The notes under the pieces: model-generated
Told to the model about the DNA's origin: nothing
What the model saw: only the letters and a program-made list of their open reading frames with translations
The model's database searches: none
Position numbers and translations under genes: made by a program
Shown: piece by piece, positions 35,734 to 44,660 of the stretch
Layout of the letters: the number at the start of each line of letters is the position of its first letter
Position numbering within the stretch: the stretch's first letter is position 1
From: Collimonas arenae
GTDB taxonomy: Bacteria > Pseudomonadota > Gammaproteobacteria > Burkholderiales > Burkholderiaceae_D
NCBI RefSeq assembly: GCF_000786695.1
Contig: NZ_CP009962.1
Coordinates: 1,488,001 to 1,552,000, forward strand
Reading direction: 5' to 3'
Length of the DNA stretch: 64,000 nt

Positions 35734-36249
35734 ATGCTTACACAGCTGACGGCCATACAGGCCGACATCACCAGGCTGGCGGTAGACGCCATCGTCAACG
35801 CCGCCAACTCCTCTCTCTTGGGCGGTGGCGGCGTCGACGGTGCGATTCATCGCGCTGCAGGAGCTGAGCTGGTCCACGAATGCCGGCTTCTGAGCGGCTG
35901 CAAGACCGGCGACGCAAAACTGACAAAGGGCTATCGGCTCCCGGCAAAATACGTCATCCATACCGTCGGACCGGTGTGGCAAGGCGGCGCCCATGGCGAG
36001 CACGAACTGCTGGCCTCCTGCTACCGCCGCTGCATTGAGATAGCCGCCGCGAAGGGCATTGCTTCCATCGCTTTTCCCAGCATCAGTACCGGAATCTTCG
36101 GCTATCCAATCGGGCTGGCGGCGGAGACCGCCGTTGGCACGGTACGCGCAGCACTCGAAGAATTCCCAGAGGTTCAGCAAGTCCTGTTCTGTTGTTTCTC
36201 CGCCATGGACCTCGCAGTCTATGAGAAGATACTCGCGGAAAATAAATAG
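35734..36249 (+). CDS. macrodomain protein, probable O-acetyl-ADP-ribose deacetylase
   Basis: Macrodomains bind ADP-ribose and often hydrolyse O-acetyl-ADP-ribose or remove ADP-ribose from proteins. The 171-residue cytoplasmic protein is a single domain. The ligand-binding residues are present: G/A-D-I-T near residue 11, [19 protein letters not shown] (22-40) and [10 protein letters not shown] (about 113-122). It is close to YmdB-type deacetylases. AGGAAAG precedes the ATG. The next gene starts about 80 bases on, so they may be co-transcribed. Confidence 0.92.
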   Translation: MLTQLTAIQADITRLAVDAIVNAANSSLLGGGGVDGAIHRAAGAELVHECRLLSGCKTGDAKLTKGYRLPAKYVIHTVGPVWQGGAHGEHELLASCYRRCIEIAAAKGIASIAFPSISTGIFGYPIGLAAETAVGTVRAALEEFPEVQQVLFCCFSAMDLAVYEKILAENK

Positions 36250-36330
36250 CTAAATAGCGGTAAGGAGCGATGCGGAGAGCGACGCCCCGTATTGAGCGAC
36301 GGCAGATCGCCGCTGGCAACTGTCACGATG

Positions 36331-37026
36331 ATGGAGAAAATGGAAAATCTGCATGAAATTCCCGATATGCAAACTATTCCCGCCGGTGTCATCGCCTTGC
36401 GGGACGACAGGACAGGCCGTGCATGGTGCGTCGAATTGCAACGCTTTGCGATCGGCCGCTATCCCGTCACCCAGGCGCAATACGCGGCGCTAACCGGATT
36501 GTCGCCGTCCTCATGGGTTGCCGCGCAATCTCCGGTCGAGAACGTCTCCTGGATCGATGCCGTCCGCTTCTGCAACCTGCTGTCCAAGGCCTGCGGCCTT
36601 TCCACCTGTTACGACATTCATGAAGATGCAACGGGCGCCTCTCTTGTTGCTGGAGGTGACGGCTATCGGTTGCCTACTGAAGCTGAATGGGAGTATGCCT
36701 GCCGCGCCGGAACAAACGGCCCGCGCTATGGCCAGCTCGACGCTATCGCCTGGTATCGGGAAAATTCCGGAGGGCGTACGCAAGCGGTCGGCCAGAAGCA
36801 AGCAAACGACTGGGGACTCCACGATACGCTAGGCAACGTATGGGAATGGTGCGCAGATCAATACGACCCGGAAGTCTATGGTTCGTATCGTGTATTTCGC
36901 GGCGGCGGCTGGTCAGACGTTGAGAGAGGCTGCCTGGCTACGAATCGCCGCCGTAGCCATCCGACGTTTGCCATCGACGACCTTGGCTTTCGGATTGCCA
37001 GATCGCTAGACGCTACTCGCTGCTGA
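36331..37026 (+). CDS. SUMF1/formylglycine-generating-enzyme-fold protein, non-canonical
   Basis: The fold is shown by R-Y-P-V-T-Q-A-Q-Y, P-V-E-N-V-S-W-I-D-A-V-R-F-C-N, R-L-P-T-E-A-E-W-E-Y-A-C-R-A-G-T, G-N-V-W-E-W-C-A-D-Q-Y, R-V-F-R-G-G-G-W-S-D and the closing G-F-R-I-A-R. Formylglycine enzymes use two nearby active-site cysteines late in the sequence; here only one appears in that zone (G-C-L-A-T-N-R-R-R), so sulfatase activation is unlikely and the reaction is unknown. The start is uncertain between ATGs at 36328, 36331 and 36340. A short frame with a strong ribosome site (ATG 36270, stop 36354) overlaps all three and may couple translation. Confidence 0.8.
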   Translation: MEKMENLHEIPDMQTIPAGVIALRDDRTGRAWCVELQRFAIGRYPVTQAQYAALTGLSPSSWVAAQSPVENVSWIDAVRFCNLLSKACGLSTCYDIHEDATGASLVAGGDGYRLPTEAEWEYACRAGTNGPRYGQLDAIAWYRENSGGRTQAVGQKQANDWGLHDTLGNVWEWCADQYDPEVYGSYRVFRGGGWSDVERGCLATNRRRSHPTFAIDDLGFRIARSLDATRC

Positions 37027-37077
37027 TCCCGGATACTTGGCGTTGCCGCCGAATCGATTGCATTGCGCTTCGAGAAC

Positions 37078-37968
37078 TCATCTGCTCTTGCAGCACGCGT
37101 TTGCGATTTGCTTGCCTGTTTGCAGGGCGTTCGCAAAATCCGCATCGGACATTTGCGTGCCGACATTGCGTCGTAGCTGCTCTACCGATAAAACGCTGTT
37201 TCTCGCATCCGCCTCGGCGACTTTGTAGGCCAGCGAGAGTTTGGCATCGCGCGGCAGCAATTCGCCGGCCTCGTAGACTTGCGCCAGCAGCGCCAGGGCA
37301 AATGGTTCTCCCTGGCCGGCGGCGGCTTTCAATTGCGTGACGGCTTCGGCTTTCCACTGTTGTACGACAGGATCATCGGCGCTTTTTTCCAGGTCGATAG
37401 TGCGGCCGTAGGGGCCTTCAATGAAGTAATCAATTTGCGCTTCGACTTTCCCCGCGCGTGCGGCAAGCGCCAGAAAGGAAAGCCGCTCCTGAAGCTGTGC
37501 TGCGTTGACCCCTTCGCACACGGCGGCTATTTTTTTGCGCTCAGTTAAAAACTGCGCGAGTTCCGCCGCACTATTGTAATCAGGGACTGGCTCGTCATTA
37601 TTGGCGCAGAGCGATGTCGCCTGATATACGTTATAGGCAGCGTTCTTGTCGCCGGCTCTTGCAAGGCTATTCCATTTGGCGATGTAGTCCACCGCCTTCA
37701 GCCCGCCCAAATCTATCTGGCGGCCGTTGCGGCCATAGACGGGGTCAGGTGGCAGGTGCGAGACCAGCGCAGCATCGCCAATGCCCTCAGCCGTCTCGCC
37801 TGACCCGAAAGGCGATGCCAATTCGCTGCGGGAAGGAGAATGCCTGGTGTCGCTGGTGGTGGCGGTTACGCTCGGCGGATCGCCGAAACTCCCTGTCGAT
37901 GACAGATACATTCCGAGGCATACGCCAGCCGTAGCGGCCAGCAGCGAATAACGGACGATTGGGTTCAC
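37078..37968 (-). CDS. exported or membrane-anchored helical protein, unknown
   Basis: I do not recognise this 296-residue protein. It starts with GTG and a hydrophobic helix (about residues 5-24) that is either a signal or an anchor. A Ser/Thr/Pro-rich linker to about residue 70 leads to a helical part with alternating Ala and Leu. Pairs such as L-A-R-A-G-D-K-N-A-A-Y-N-V-Y and L-A-A-R-A-G-K-V-E-A-Q-I-D-Y and A-A-G-Q-G-E-P-F-A-L-A-L-L-A-Q-V-Y-E-A-G resemble degenerate Sel1 repeats, so a TPR-like scaffold is likely. The C-terminus ends A-N-A-C-C-K-S-R. Confidence 0.75.
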   Translation of the reverse strand: MNPIVRYSLLAATAGVCLGMYLSSTGSFGDPPSVTATTSDTRHSPSRSELASPFGSGETAEGIGDAALVSHLPPDPVYGRNGRQIDLGGLKAVDYIAKWNSLARAGDKNAAYNVYQATSLCANNDEPVPDYNSAAELAQFLTERKKIAAVCEGVNAAQLQERLSFLALAARAGKVEAQIDYFIEGPYGRTIDLEKSADDPVVQQWKAEAVTQLKAAAGQGEPFALALLAQVYEAGELLPRDAKLSLAYKVAEADARNSVLSVEQLRRNVGTQMSDADFANALQTGKQIANACCKSR

Positions 37969-38036
37969 AAAACAGCTCGCTATGAATCTGATGCCGATGT
38001 AACGTCAACCGGCATCAGGTATTCAACAGACGACAA

Positions 38037-38516
38037 TCAGTTCCACAAATAGCAGTAAGCCTCGCTGGCTTCCAGGTTGTCGCCTTCGTCGCCATTTGCC
38101 AGCAACTTCTTGATGAATCCATTTGGCTGCGCGCTGGTCGGCGTGACGTTGCAATTGTCATGCACCCAGTGAATGCCGTAGCCGCTGGTATACATCTGGC
38201 CGCACATTTCCACTCTGTCGCCCAGTTTGAAAGCTGCCAGCGACTTAGGAATCGAGGTGGAATTTTTTTGATAATCGGCAGCGTACACATTGTCTATGGC
38301 AACGTCGTAGGTACGGCCGTCCGTATCTGCCTTGACGGTGATATGGGTGTGCGAAAGCTTGACGCCCTGGAGCGCTTTGCCGTTCGCAAATGTCGGTTTG
38401 CCGTTGACGGTGCCACTGAGATAGCTGCCTGCGCCGGCATCGCAATCAGCCTGGCCGTCGGCCATGGCGTACATTGCCTGGGTCATCAGGCATAGGGAAA
38501 CCAGTAATTTCTTCAT
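38037..38516 (-). CDS. small secreted protein, unknown
   Basis: The 159-residue product has a clean signal peptide (K-K-L-L-V-S-L-C-L-M-T-Q-A-M-Y-A-M-A, cleavage near residue 19). The mature part of about 140 residues is beta-rich and contains V-S-G-type strands, K-L-G-D-R-V-E-M-C-G-Q and G-I-H-W-V-H-D-N-C. Four cysteines could form disulfides. The last segment recalls DUF3465 proteins, though I am not sure. AAGGAG lies well placed before the ATG. It is on the same strand as the preceding unknown gene, with a 68-base gap, so co-transcription is possible. Confidence 0.78.
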   Translation of the reverse strand: MKKLLVSLCLMTQAMYAMADGQADCDAGAGSYLSGTVNGKPTFANGKALQGVKLSHTHITVKADTDGRTYDVAIDNVYAADYQKNSTSIPKSLAAFKLGDRVEMCGQMYTSGYGIHWVHDNCNVTPTSAQPNGFIKKLLANGDEGDNLEASEAYCYLWN

Positions 38517-38695
38517 TTACCTTCTCTCCTTCATATTTCTATAAGATCCAGCGGTTAATAGAGCGGATTAGAGCGGATGATGGTTTTTTGCAGCTGTACG
38601 CCAAAAACGCGTTCTGGCATCTTATAAAAATAACACTGACTTGTTACCAAATGATGACTTAGAGAAATATTTTTGCGCATCAAATGCGCATATTG

Positions 38696-39472
38696 TTAAG
38701 CAATGTGCACTGAAAATCCTGATGCATCCGGAGCGATATCGGACCGTAACGTGAGTTCGGGAATATCATAATCCCCTGCATTTTGCCGGCGAAACGGCAT
38801 TGGAGCGGTCTGCCAAAGCGAATCCAGTCGCTGCCCAAGCGCATCGCAGGTATTCGCAAAACCTGCGTCGTCAATCTTGCCGGTCCGGTAAACCACGAAC
38901 GGCGGCAAGACATCAAATCCGGGGTAATACAAAATTCCGTGCTGGATAGGAAACAATATGTCGTTGATCGGGCCGTTGATGCCTCGCGGACTGTAATGCG
39001 ATTCCCATCCGCCTGTGGTCACGACCAGCATTGCCCGCTTACCCGCCAGCATACCTTCGCCATAGCGGTCGCCCCAGCGAGCGTCGGAGTGTTCTCCTAC
39101 ACCATAGGCGAAGCCATACGCATAGACCCGCTCCACCCAGCCTTTCAGAATCGCCGGCATCGAGAACCACCACAGGGGAAATTGCAGGATGACGGCATCC
39201 GCCCACAGCAGCTTTTCCTGCTCGATAGCGATGTCTTTGCTTTGCAAGCCATTCTCGAAGGCATGTTTGGAATCAAGAGATGGATTAAAGCGCACACCAG
39301 CCTGCCTGTTCGTGCTGTCGGCGGCGTCAAGCGTCGCCTTCCATTGCATGGCATATAAATCTGACACCTGGACGATATGTCCGGCGTCTTCAAGGCGCTT
39401 GACGGCAAAGTCCTTCAGGGAGCCATTCAATGAGACGGGTTCGGGATGGGCATAGACGAGAAGAATATTCAT
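38696..39472 (-). CDS. NAD(P)H:quinone oxidoreductase, flavodoxin-like fold
   Basis: This 258-residue enzyme belongs to the KefF/MdaB/NQO1-like flavoprotein group that reduces quinones with two electrons. The start M-N-I-L-L-V-Y-A-H-P-E-P-V-S-L-N-G is the FMN/FAD phosphate loop. Further hallmarks are I-L-Q-F-P-L-W-W-F-S-M-P-A-I-L-K-G-W-V (about 95-113) and V-V-T-T-G-G-W-E (about 150-157). GGAGG precedes the ATG. The divergent LysR gene and a perfect palindrome between them suggest induction by a quinone or other electrophile. Confidence 0.9.
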   Translation of the reverse strand: MNILLVYAHPEPVSLNGSLKDFAVKRLEDAGHIVQVSDLYAMQWKATLDAADSTNRQAGVRFNPSLDSKHAFENGLQSKDIAIEQEKLLWADAVILQFPLWWFSMPAILKGWVERVYAYGFAYGVGEHSDARWGDRYGEGMLAGKRAMLVVTTGGWESHYSPRGINGPINDILFPIQHGILYYPGFDVLPPFVVYRTGKIDDAGFANTCDALGQRLDSLWQTAPMPFRRQNAGDYDIPELTLRSDIAPDASGFSVHIA

Positions 39473-39520
39473 GATTGAGCCTCCATAAGTAGAAGAAGGC
39501 AGGATAGGTTTTTGTCAGGT

Positions 39521-39544
39521 ATATTGGAAATGAATTTCCAATAT
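39521..39544. promoter_or_regulatory. 24-bp palindromic operator between quinone reductase and LysR genes
   Basis: ATATTGGAAAT and ATTTCCAATAT are perfect 11-base arms around GA. It lies 48 bases upstream of the reductase and 13 bases before the LysR-family gene, so binding could control both. This is the likely site of that LysR protein. Confidence 0.65.
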
Positions 39545-39557
39545 TGTAGGTATAGTC

Positions 39558-40451
39558 ATGAATAATTTAAGAAGATTGGATCTCAACCTCCTGGTAACAC
39601 TGGATGTCCTGCTCTCGGAACACAATGTGACCCGTGCCGCAGAGCGCCTGAACTTCTCGCAGCCGTCAATCAGCGTCCATCTCGCCAAGCTGAGGGACAT
39701 ATTTGGCGATCCGCTGCTGCTGCCGGGCCCCCGAGGAATGCGGCCTACCGCACGGGCCGAAGAATTGCGCGAACCTTTGCGTCTGGCGCTTGAAGCGCTT
39801 GAACAAGCGGTGTCGCCTGCCAGTCCCTTCGATCCTGCGCAGGCTAACCATACCTGGCGCGTTGCTGCTACCGACTACGGTGAATCGACGATCTTGCAGC
39901 CAGCTTTGAGCGGATTACGTTTGGCAGCTCCAGGCACGCGGCTAGCTGTCCTTGAGCTCGTTCCGCCGCGTATCGCCAGGCAAGCGGAGCAGGGGGATAT
40001 CGATCTGGCTTTTCATACCAGCGAGGGAGCGCCGTCTGGCATGCGCCATCGGGTGCTCTTCAAGGAACGCTATGTCCTCGCCGGCCGCGCCGGTCACCCG
40101 CGCCTGAAAAGACGGCCAACGCTTGCACAGTTCTGTGCACTCGATCATGTGATCGTATCGCCGGATGGCGGCGGTTTCCGAGGCGTCACGGATCAAGCGC
40201 TCGCGGAGGCGGGATTGACGCGCAGGGTTGTGCTTTCCGTTCCTCATTTCCTGTTTGTCATATCTGTATTAACCAGTACCGACCTGGTCGCGATGGTTCC
40301 TGCACGTCTGGTGCGCGACGCCAGTGCATTGCAGGTTGTCGAATCGCCGGTCGACGTGCCGGGATACGAGATGGCCATGCTCTGGCACGAGCGCTCGCAT
40401 CGCGATCCAGCCCATCAATGGTTGCGTGAGCACATCGCAGCTTCGGTATAA
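39558..40451 (+). CDS. LysR-family regulator, NodD/SyrM-like
   Basis: The 297-residue protein starts N-L-R-R-L-D-L-N-L-L-V-T-L-D-V-L-L, the form found in the NodD/SyrM/LinR branch. It has the winged helix A-A-E-R-L-N-F-S-Q-P-S-I-S-V-H-L-A-K-L (about 28-46) and an effector domain from about residue 90. It is divergent from a quinone oxidoreductase and probably activates it on sensing an aromatic or quinone compound. The palindrome directly upstream overlaps its own promoter region, suggesting autorepression. Confidence 0.9.
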   Translation: MNNLRRLDLNLLVTLDVLLSEHNVTRAAERLNFSQPSISVHLAKLRDIFGDPLLLPGPRGMRPTARAEELREPLRLALEALEQAVSPASPFDPAQANHTWRVAATDYGESTILQPALSGLRLAAPGTRLAVLELVPPRIARQAEQGDIDLAFHTSEGAPSGMRHRVLFKERYVLAGRAGHPRLKRRPTLAQFCALDHVIVSPDGGGFRGVTDQALAEAGLTRRVVLSVPHFLFVISVLTSTDLVAMVPARLVRDASALQVVESPVDVPGYEMAMLWHERSHRDPAHQWLREHIAASV

Positions 40452-40505
40452 GTCGTGCTAGCGTAATGGAAAGCAAAACAAACCTTACCTGAGCCTTCTT
40501 GCATA

Positions 40506-41480
40506 TCAGCCGGCGATAGGCTCAAGATGATTGACGCGGCTGTTTTCATCATGGCTATGTGACGGTGAGGCGAAGTTCTGATCACGACTATATTGCCGTG
40601 GCGAGCAACCCATGACCCGTTTGAAGGCGGTGCTGAAGGCGCTTTCCGATTCATAGCCGAGCGACATGGCAATGGCGGAAACGGGATCGTGGGTATTCGC
40701 CAGCCTGTCTCCGGCCAGCAGCATGCGCCAGCGCGTCAGGTATTCCATCGGTGAGGTTCCAACCGTTTTTTTAAATTTCAGTGCAAAGGTCGAGCGTGAC
40801 ATGGCAGCACGTTCTGCCAGCACTTGCAAGGTCCAGGGATAGGCCGGGGCGTCATGGATCGCGCTGATCGCAGCCCCCATTTGTTTGTCTGCCAAGGCGA
40901 ACAGCCAGCCGACGCCGCCTTGCAGGCCCTCCGCCAAGTGCAGCCGTAGGGCTTGCACCAGCATCATGTGGGCCAGATGCTGGCCGACCAGCAAGCCGCC
41001 CGGCTGTGGTTCGCGCAGCTCTTGCCGCATTTGTTCCATAGCCCAGCGCAGCGCCGCTTTATCAGCCTCTTTGCGGATATGTACAATCGGCGGCAGAACT
41101 CGTAGCAAGATATCGGCATGGCCGCCGCCGAGAATGAAGTGGCTGCCGGCCAGGAAGAGGTCTCCACCGCCGTTGACGGAGGAGATGCCGCCATTCAGCG
41201 CGCTGGAAAAAACCTCACGGAAGCCGACGGGCGTCAACGCCATATCGCTGGCAAGGCGGAACGGTCGGCCGCTCGGCAGCACCAGGCAGTCGCCCGCCTG
41301 GATGCACACTGCATCGGCAATCCCATCCACCAGCAGCCAGCACTGGCCGCTAATCACGGCGTAGCATTTGATACCTTCGTGCCGGGGGAACTGGATCGAC
41401 CAATCTCCGCCGATATCAAAGCCACCGGACATATAACTGCGCGGTTTCAGCAACGACAAGACATCTGAGAGCGGATCCAT
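40506..41480 (-). CDS. AraC-family regulator with cupin sensor domain
   Basis: The 324-residue regulator has an N-terminal cupin-type domain (about 1-180; C-Y-A-V-I-S-G-Q-C-W-L-L-V-D and A-G-D-C-L-V-L-P-S-G-R-P-F) and two HTH units at the C-terminus (about 210-305). The AraC signature is S-L-G-Y-E-S-E-S-A-F-S-T-A-F-K-R-V-M-G. It belongs to the AraC/cupin_6 group that often controls a divergent reductase or epimerase. Here the divergent neighbour is an NAD-dependent epimerase, 140 bases away. GAGG precedes the ATG. The effector is unknown. Confidence 0.92.
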   Translation of the reverse strand: MDPLSDVLSLLKPRSYMSGGFDIGGDWSIQFPRHEGIKCYAVISGQCWLLVDGIADAVCIQAGDCLVLPSGRPFRLASDMALTPVGFREVFSSALNGGISSVNGGGDLFLAGSHFILGGGHADILLRVLPPIVHIRKEADKAALRWAMEQMRQELREPQPGGLLVGQHLAHMMLVQALRLHLAEGLQGGVGWLFALADKQMGAAISAIHDAPAYPWTLQVLAERAAMSRSTFALKFKKTVGTSPMEYLTRWRMLLAGDRLANTHDPVSAIAMSLGYESESAFSTAFKRVMGCSPRQYSRDQNFASPSHSHDENSRVNHLEPIAG

Positions 41481-41620
41481 GGGCTACCTCGGACGATTGC
41501 AAAGATAATGCGGACTTTACAGCATAGATTGTCCTTGCTCAATTAATTATCATGACCAGCATAGAACTGCGAATGCAGTCACGAATGTGGTTACTGAACG
41601 AAATGTAAAGGAGAATTGTC

Positions 41621-42514
41621 ATGCGTGTCTTTGTCACTGGTGCTACAGGATTTATCGGTTCTGCCATAGTGCAGGAACTCATCAACGCCGGACATCAGGT
41701 GCTTGGCCTGGCCCGTTCGGATGCGGCGGCCGCGTCTCTCGCCGCCACCGGCGCCGAGGTGCATCGCGGCGATCTGGAAGACCTGGAAAACCTGCGTCGT
41801 GGCGCCGCCATGGCGGATGGCGTCATCCATACCGCCTTCAACCACGATTTCTCTAAGTTCGTAGAAAATTGCGAGACCGACCGCCGCGCCATCGAGGCGC
41901 TCGGCGCTGTGCTGGAAGGCTCCAAGCGCCCCATGGTGATCACCTCCGGGGTCGCGCTGCTGACGCCGGACCGAATCGCGACAGAGGAAGATGCGCATCC
42001 TCCTACCTCTGCTTCGTTTCCCCGCGCGTCGGAAGCGGCGGCCGCCTTGCTGGCAGCACGCGGCGTGCGGGCATCGGTGGTGCGCTTGTCGCCGTCGGTC
42101 CATGGCGACGGCGACCACGGCTTCGTGCCGCGCCTGATCGCCATCGCCCGCGAAAAGGGCGTTTCGGCGTATGTCGGCGACGGCCTCAACCGCTGGCCTG
42201 CGGTGCACCGGCTCGATGCCGCCCATCTGTTCAGGCTGGCGCTTGAGAAGGGCGCCACGGGCGCCAGATATCACGGGGTTGCCGACGGCGGCGTGCCGAC
42301 GCGTGAAATCGCCGAGGTCATCGGCCGCCGCCTGAACCTGCCGGTGATCGCCAAATCCCGTGAGGAGGCCGCCGAGCATTTTGGCTTTCTCGGCTTCTTC
42401 TTTGGCATGGATTGCCCCGCTTCAAGTGCGCATACGCAGGAAGGGCTGGGATGGCGGCCGCAGCAGCCCGGATTGATTGCCGATCTAGACCGCCCGCGCT
42501 ATTTCGAAACCTGA
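41621..42514 (+). CDS. NAD(P)-dependent epimerase/dehydratase (extended SDR)
   Basis: The 297-residue protein has the Rossmann start [15 protein letters not shown] (3-17), nucleotide-specificity strand [14 protein letters not shown] and a V-I-T-S-G-V-A-L active-site strand. The usual Y-x-x-x-K is not obvious: a serine after the catalytic strand is present, but the tyrosine position is replaced by a variable loop ([14 protein letters not shown]). This atypical SDR group reduces or isomerises small ketones or acts as NmrA-like sensor. GGAG lies seven bases upstream. It is probably controlled by the divergent AraC protein. Confidence 0.88.
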   Translation: MRVFVTGATGFIGSAIVQELINAGHQVLGLARSDAAAASLAATGAEVHRGDLEDLENLRRGAAMADGVIHTAFNHDFSKFVENCETDRRAIEALGAVLEGSKRPMVITSGVALLTPDRIATEEDAHPPTSASFPRASEAAAALLAARGVRASVVRLSPSVHGDGDHGFVPRLIAIAREKGVSAYVGDGLNRWPAVHRLDAAHLFRLALEKGATGARYHGVADGGVPTREIAEVIGRRLNLPVIAKSREEAAEHFGFLGFFFGMDCPASSAHTQEGLGWRPQQPGLIADLDRPRYFET

Positions 42515-42585
42515 GAAACGCAAGCTGACGCGCCAGTGAGCAACAAGCCCGGCGCAAAATCGGCCCGGCGGAGTATCCTGTCGGC

Positions 42586-43806
42586 ATGGATTCCCTGATC
42601 GCCGCTGCCGCGCGTGCGCTCGCCACCGGCGATGCGCTCGGCGCCCTTAAACGCGTCGCCTTGCGCGACGACCCGCCCGCGTTGGCCTTGCGCGGTATCG
42701 CCATGGCCCAGTTGGGTGAGCACCCGCGCGCCCGCGAACTCCTGCGACGCGCTGCCCGCGGCTTCGGCAGCCACGAGGAGCTGGCGCGTGCGCGTTGCGT
42801 TGTCGCCGAGGCTGAGGTGGCGCTTGCCATGCGTGATCTTGGCGGTTCTCCGCGCTCGCTGATAGCGGCGGCGGCCACGCTCGATGCGCACGCCGATTAC
42901 GCAAACGCGCTGCAAGCACGATTGATTTCGGCGCGCCGGCTATTGCTGCTCGGCCACCTGGAAGATGCAGCGGCTGCACTGGCTCACCTCGATGCGCGTG
43001 GCTTGCCGCCATCGCTGGCGGCGCTGGCCGAGTTAAGTTCTGCCGAGCTGGCGTTGCGCTCGTTGCATATCGGTCCAGCGCTGACTGCGCTCGCCCGTGC
43101 GCGCAAGGCGGCAGAGCGCGCCAGCGTGCCGGCGCTACTGGCTGAAGTGGCGGAAGTGCGCGCTGCGCTCGATCGACCCGCCGCCAGGAAGCTATTCGCC
43201 GGCCGCGAACAGCTGCTGCGTCTTGACGAAGTGGCAGCACTCCTGGATTCTGGCGCGCTGGTCGTCGATGCCTGCCGTCGCGGAGTGCGCGCCGATGGCG
43301 CATGGCAGTCGCTGGCGCGCCGGCCGGTGCTGTTCGCGTTGGCGCGGGCGCTGGCCGAGGCCTGGCCTGGCGATGTTGACCGGAAAACCTTGATCGCTGC
43401 CGCGTTCGGTGTCCGTCGTCCCAACGAGACGCACCGGGCGCGCCTGCGGGTCGAGATAGGGCGTCTACGTGCGCTGGTCGCCACACTGGCGCACATCGAG
43501 GCGAGCACAGACGGCTTTGTCATCAAACCGCGCGATGGGCGTAGCGTCGTCGTATTGGCGCCGCCCATCGACGGCGAGCAGGCCTCACTGGTGGCATTAC
43601 TCGCCGATGGCGCAGCCTGGTCGACCTCGGCGCTGGCGCTGGCCCTGGGCGCCAGCCAGCGCACCGTCCAGCGTGCGCTCGCCGAGCTCGAAGCTGCCGG
43701 CAGGGTGCGTGCGATAGGACAGGCGCGGGCGCGCCGCTGGCTGTCGCCGCCGTTGACTGGATTCACGACAATCTTGTTACTCCCCGCAGCGCTCCCGTTC
43801 GCATAG
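42586..43806 (+). CDS. TPR-like protein with C-terminal winged helix, probable regulator
   Basis: The 406-residue protein is very rich in Ala, Leu and Arg. Residues about 1-200 form helical pairs like tetratricopeptide repeats (A-L-A-L-R-G-I-A-M-A-Q-L-G-E-H-P-R-A-R-E-L-L). The middle part (about 250-310) resembles the DNA-binding domain of OmpR-type or SARP regulators (R-L-R-V-E-I-G-R-L-R-A-L-V). The end has a helix-turn-helix, A-L-A-L-G-A-S-Q-R-T-V-Q-R-A-L-A-E-L near residue 360. I do not know its target. A beta-propeller gene follows closely on the same strand, and the pair probably works together. Confidence 0.75.
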   Translation: MDSLIAAAARALATGDALGALKRVALRDDPPALALRGIAMAQLGEHPRARELLRRAARGFGSHEELARARCVVAEAEVALAMRDLGGSPRSLIAAAATLDAHADYANALQARLISARRLLLLGHLEDAAAALAHLDARGLPPSLAALAELSSAELALRSLHIGPALTALARARKAAERASVPALLAEVAEVRAALDRPAARKLFAGREQLLRLDEVAALLDSGALVVDACRRGVRADGAWQSLARRPVLFALARALAEAWPGDVDRKTLIAAAFGVRRPNETHRARLRVEIGRLRALVATLAHIEASTDGFVIKPRDGRSVVVLAPPIDGEQASLVALLADGAAWSTSALALALGASQRTVQRALAELEAAGRVRAIGQARARRWLSPPLTGFTTILLLPAALPFA

Positions 43807-43853
43807 AATTGTCTTACGGCGCCGATCCGAGCTGCGCCGCAAGGAGCGCGTCG

Positions 43854-44525
43854 ATGACCAGCAAAGCAGCGAAAGACAAAAGCCAGGCAACGGCGCGAGC
43901 CGCCGAGATCGTGCGCGAGTACGGGCCTATGGCGGATCAAATAGCCGGCGTCACCCATGACGGCCATCGTGTCTGGGCCGCCACCGGAGCCAAGCTGGTC
44001 GCCTTCGATCCCGACAGCGGCGAAACCACCCGCACGCTGGACTGCGCCTGCGACGCTGGCACCGCCTTCGACGGCACCTACTTGTATCAAATTGCCGAAG
44101 CGCGCATCGACAAGATCGATCCTGCCAGCGGTGAAGTGGTGGCGTCGATCCCGGCGCCCAGCGGCGGGGGCGATTCCGGCCTCACCTGGGCCGAGGGCAG
44201 CTTGTGGGTGGGGCAGTACCGCGATCGCAAGATTCACCAGATAAATCCCCAGACCGGCGCACTCATCCGCACCATCGAGTCCAACCGCTTTGTCACCGGC
44301 GTGACCTGGGTCGACGGTGAGTTGTGGCACGCAACCTGGGAAGGGGACGAGAGTGAAATCCGTCGCATCCATCCGGAAAGCGGTGCTGTACTTGAACGGC
44401 TGGAGATGCCGCCCGGCGCCTTTGTCAGCGGGCTCGAATCCGATGGCGCCGATCTCTTTTATTGCGGTGGCGGCCCGAGCGGCAAGGTGCGCGCTGTGCG
44501 GCGTCCGAAGCGCGTGGCGGCATGA
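43854..44525 (+). CDS. cytoplasmic beta-propeller, glutamine-cyclotransferase-like
   Basis: The 223-residue protein lacks a signal peptide and consists of short blades with repeated phrases: V-W-A-A-T-G-A-K-L-V-A-F-D-P-D-S-G, Y-L-Y-Q-I-A-E-A-R-I-D-K-I-D-P-A-S-G, L-W-V-G-Q-Y-R-D-R-K-I-H-Q-I-N-P-Q-T-G and L-W-H-A-T-W. This is the five-bladed propeller of plant-type glutaminyl cyclase and Vgb lyase. Catalytic residues cannot be assigned, so binding or sensing is as likely as catalysis. AAGGAG lies eight bases before the chosen ATG; the frame upstream lacks one. It follows the HTH gene by 47 bases. Confidence 0.82.
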   Translation: MTSKAAKDKSQATARAAEIVREYGPMADQIAGVTHDGHRVWAATGAKLVAFDPDSGETTRTLDCACDAGTAFDGTYLYQIAEARIDKIDPASGEVVASIPAPSGGGDSGLTWAEGSLWVGQYRDRKIHQINPQTGALIRTIESNRFVTGVTWVDGELWHATWEGDESEIRRIHPESGAVLERLEMPPGAFVSGLESDGADLFYCGGGPSGKVRAVRRPKRVAA

Positions 44526-44660
44526 TCACGCACCGCTAGGTTGTCTCGGCGTCGTCCAACCTGACGCCTGAGATTTTCACGAAGCTGTAGAAATAAAGAC
44601 CGTTCTCAACCCGGTGGGCGGACTCACGCCCTCATGTAGCAAAACCAAGGAGAATTAATC

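Noticed and set aside
42984..44372. 462-codon minus-strand frame across the HTH and propeller genes
   Set aside because: Antisense to two genes with recognisable folds; no motif of its own.
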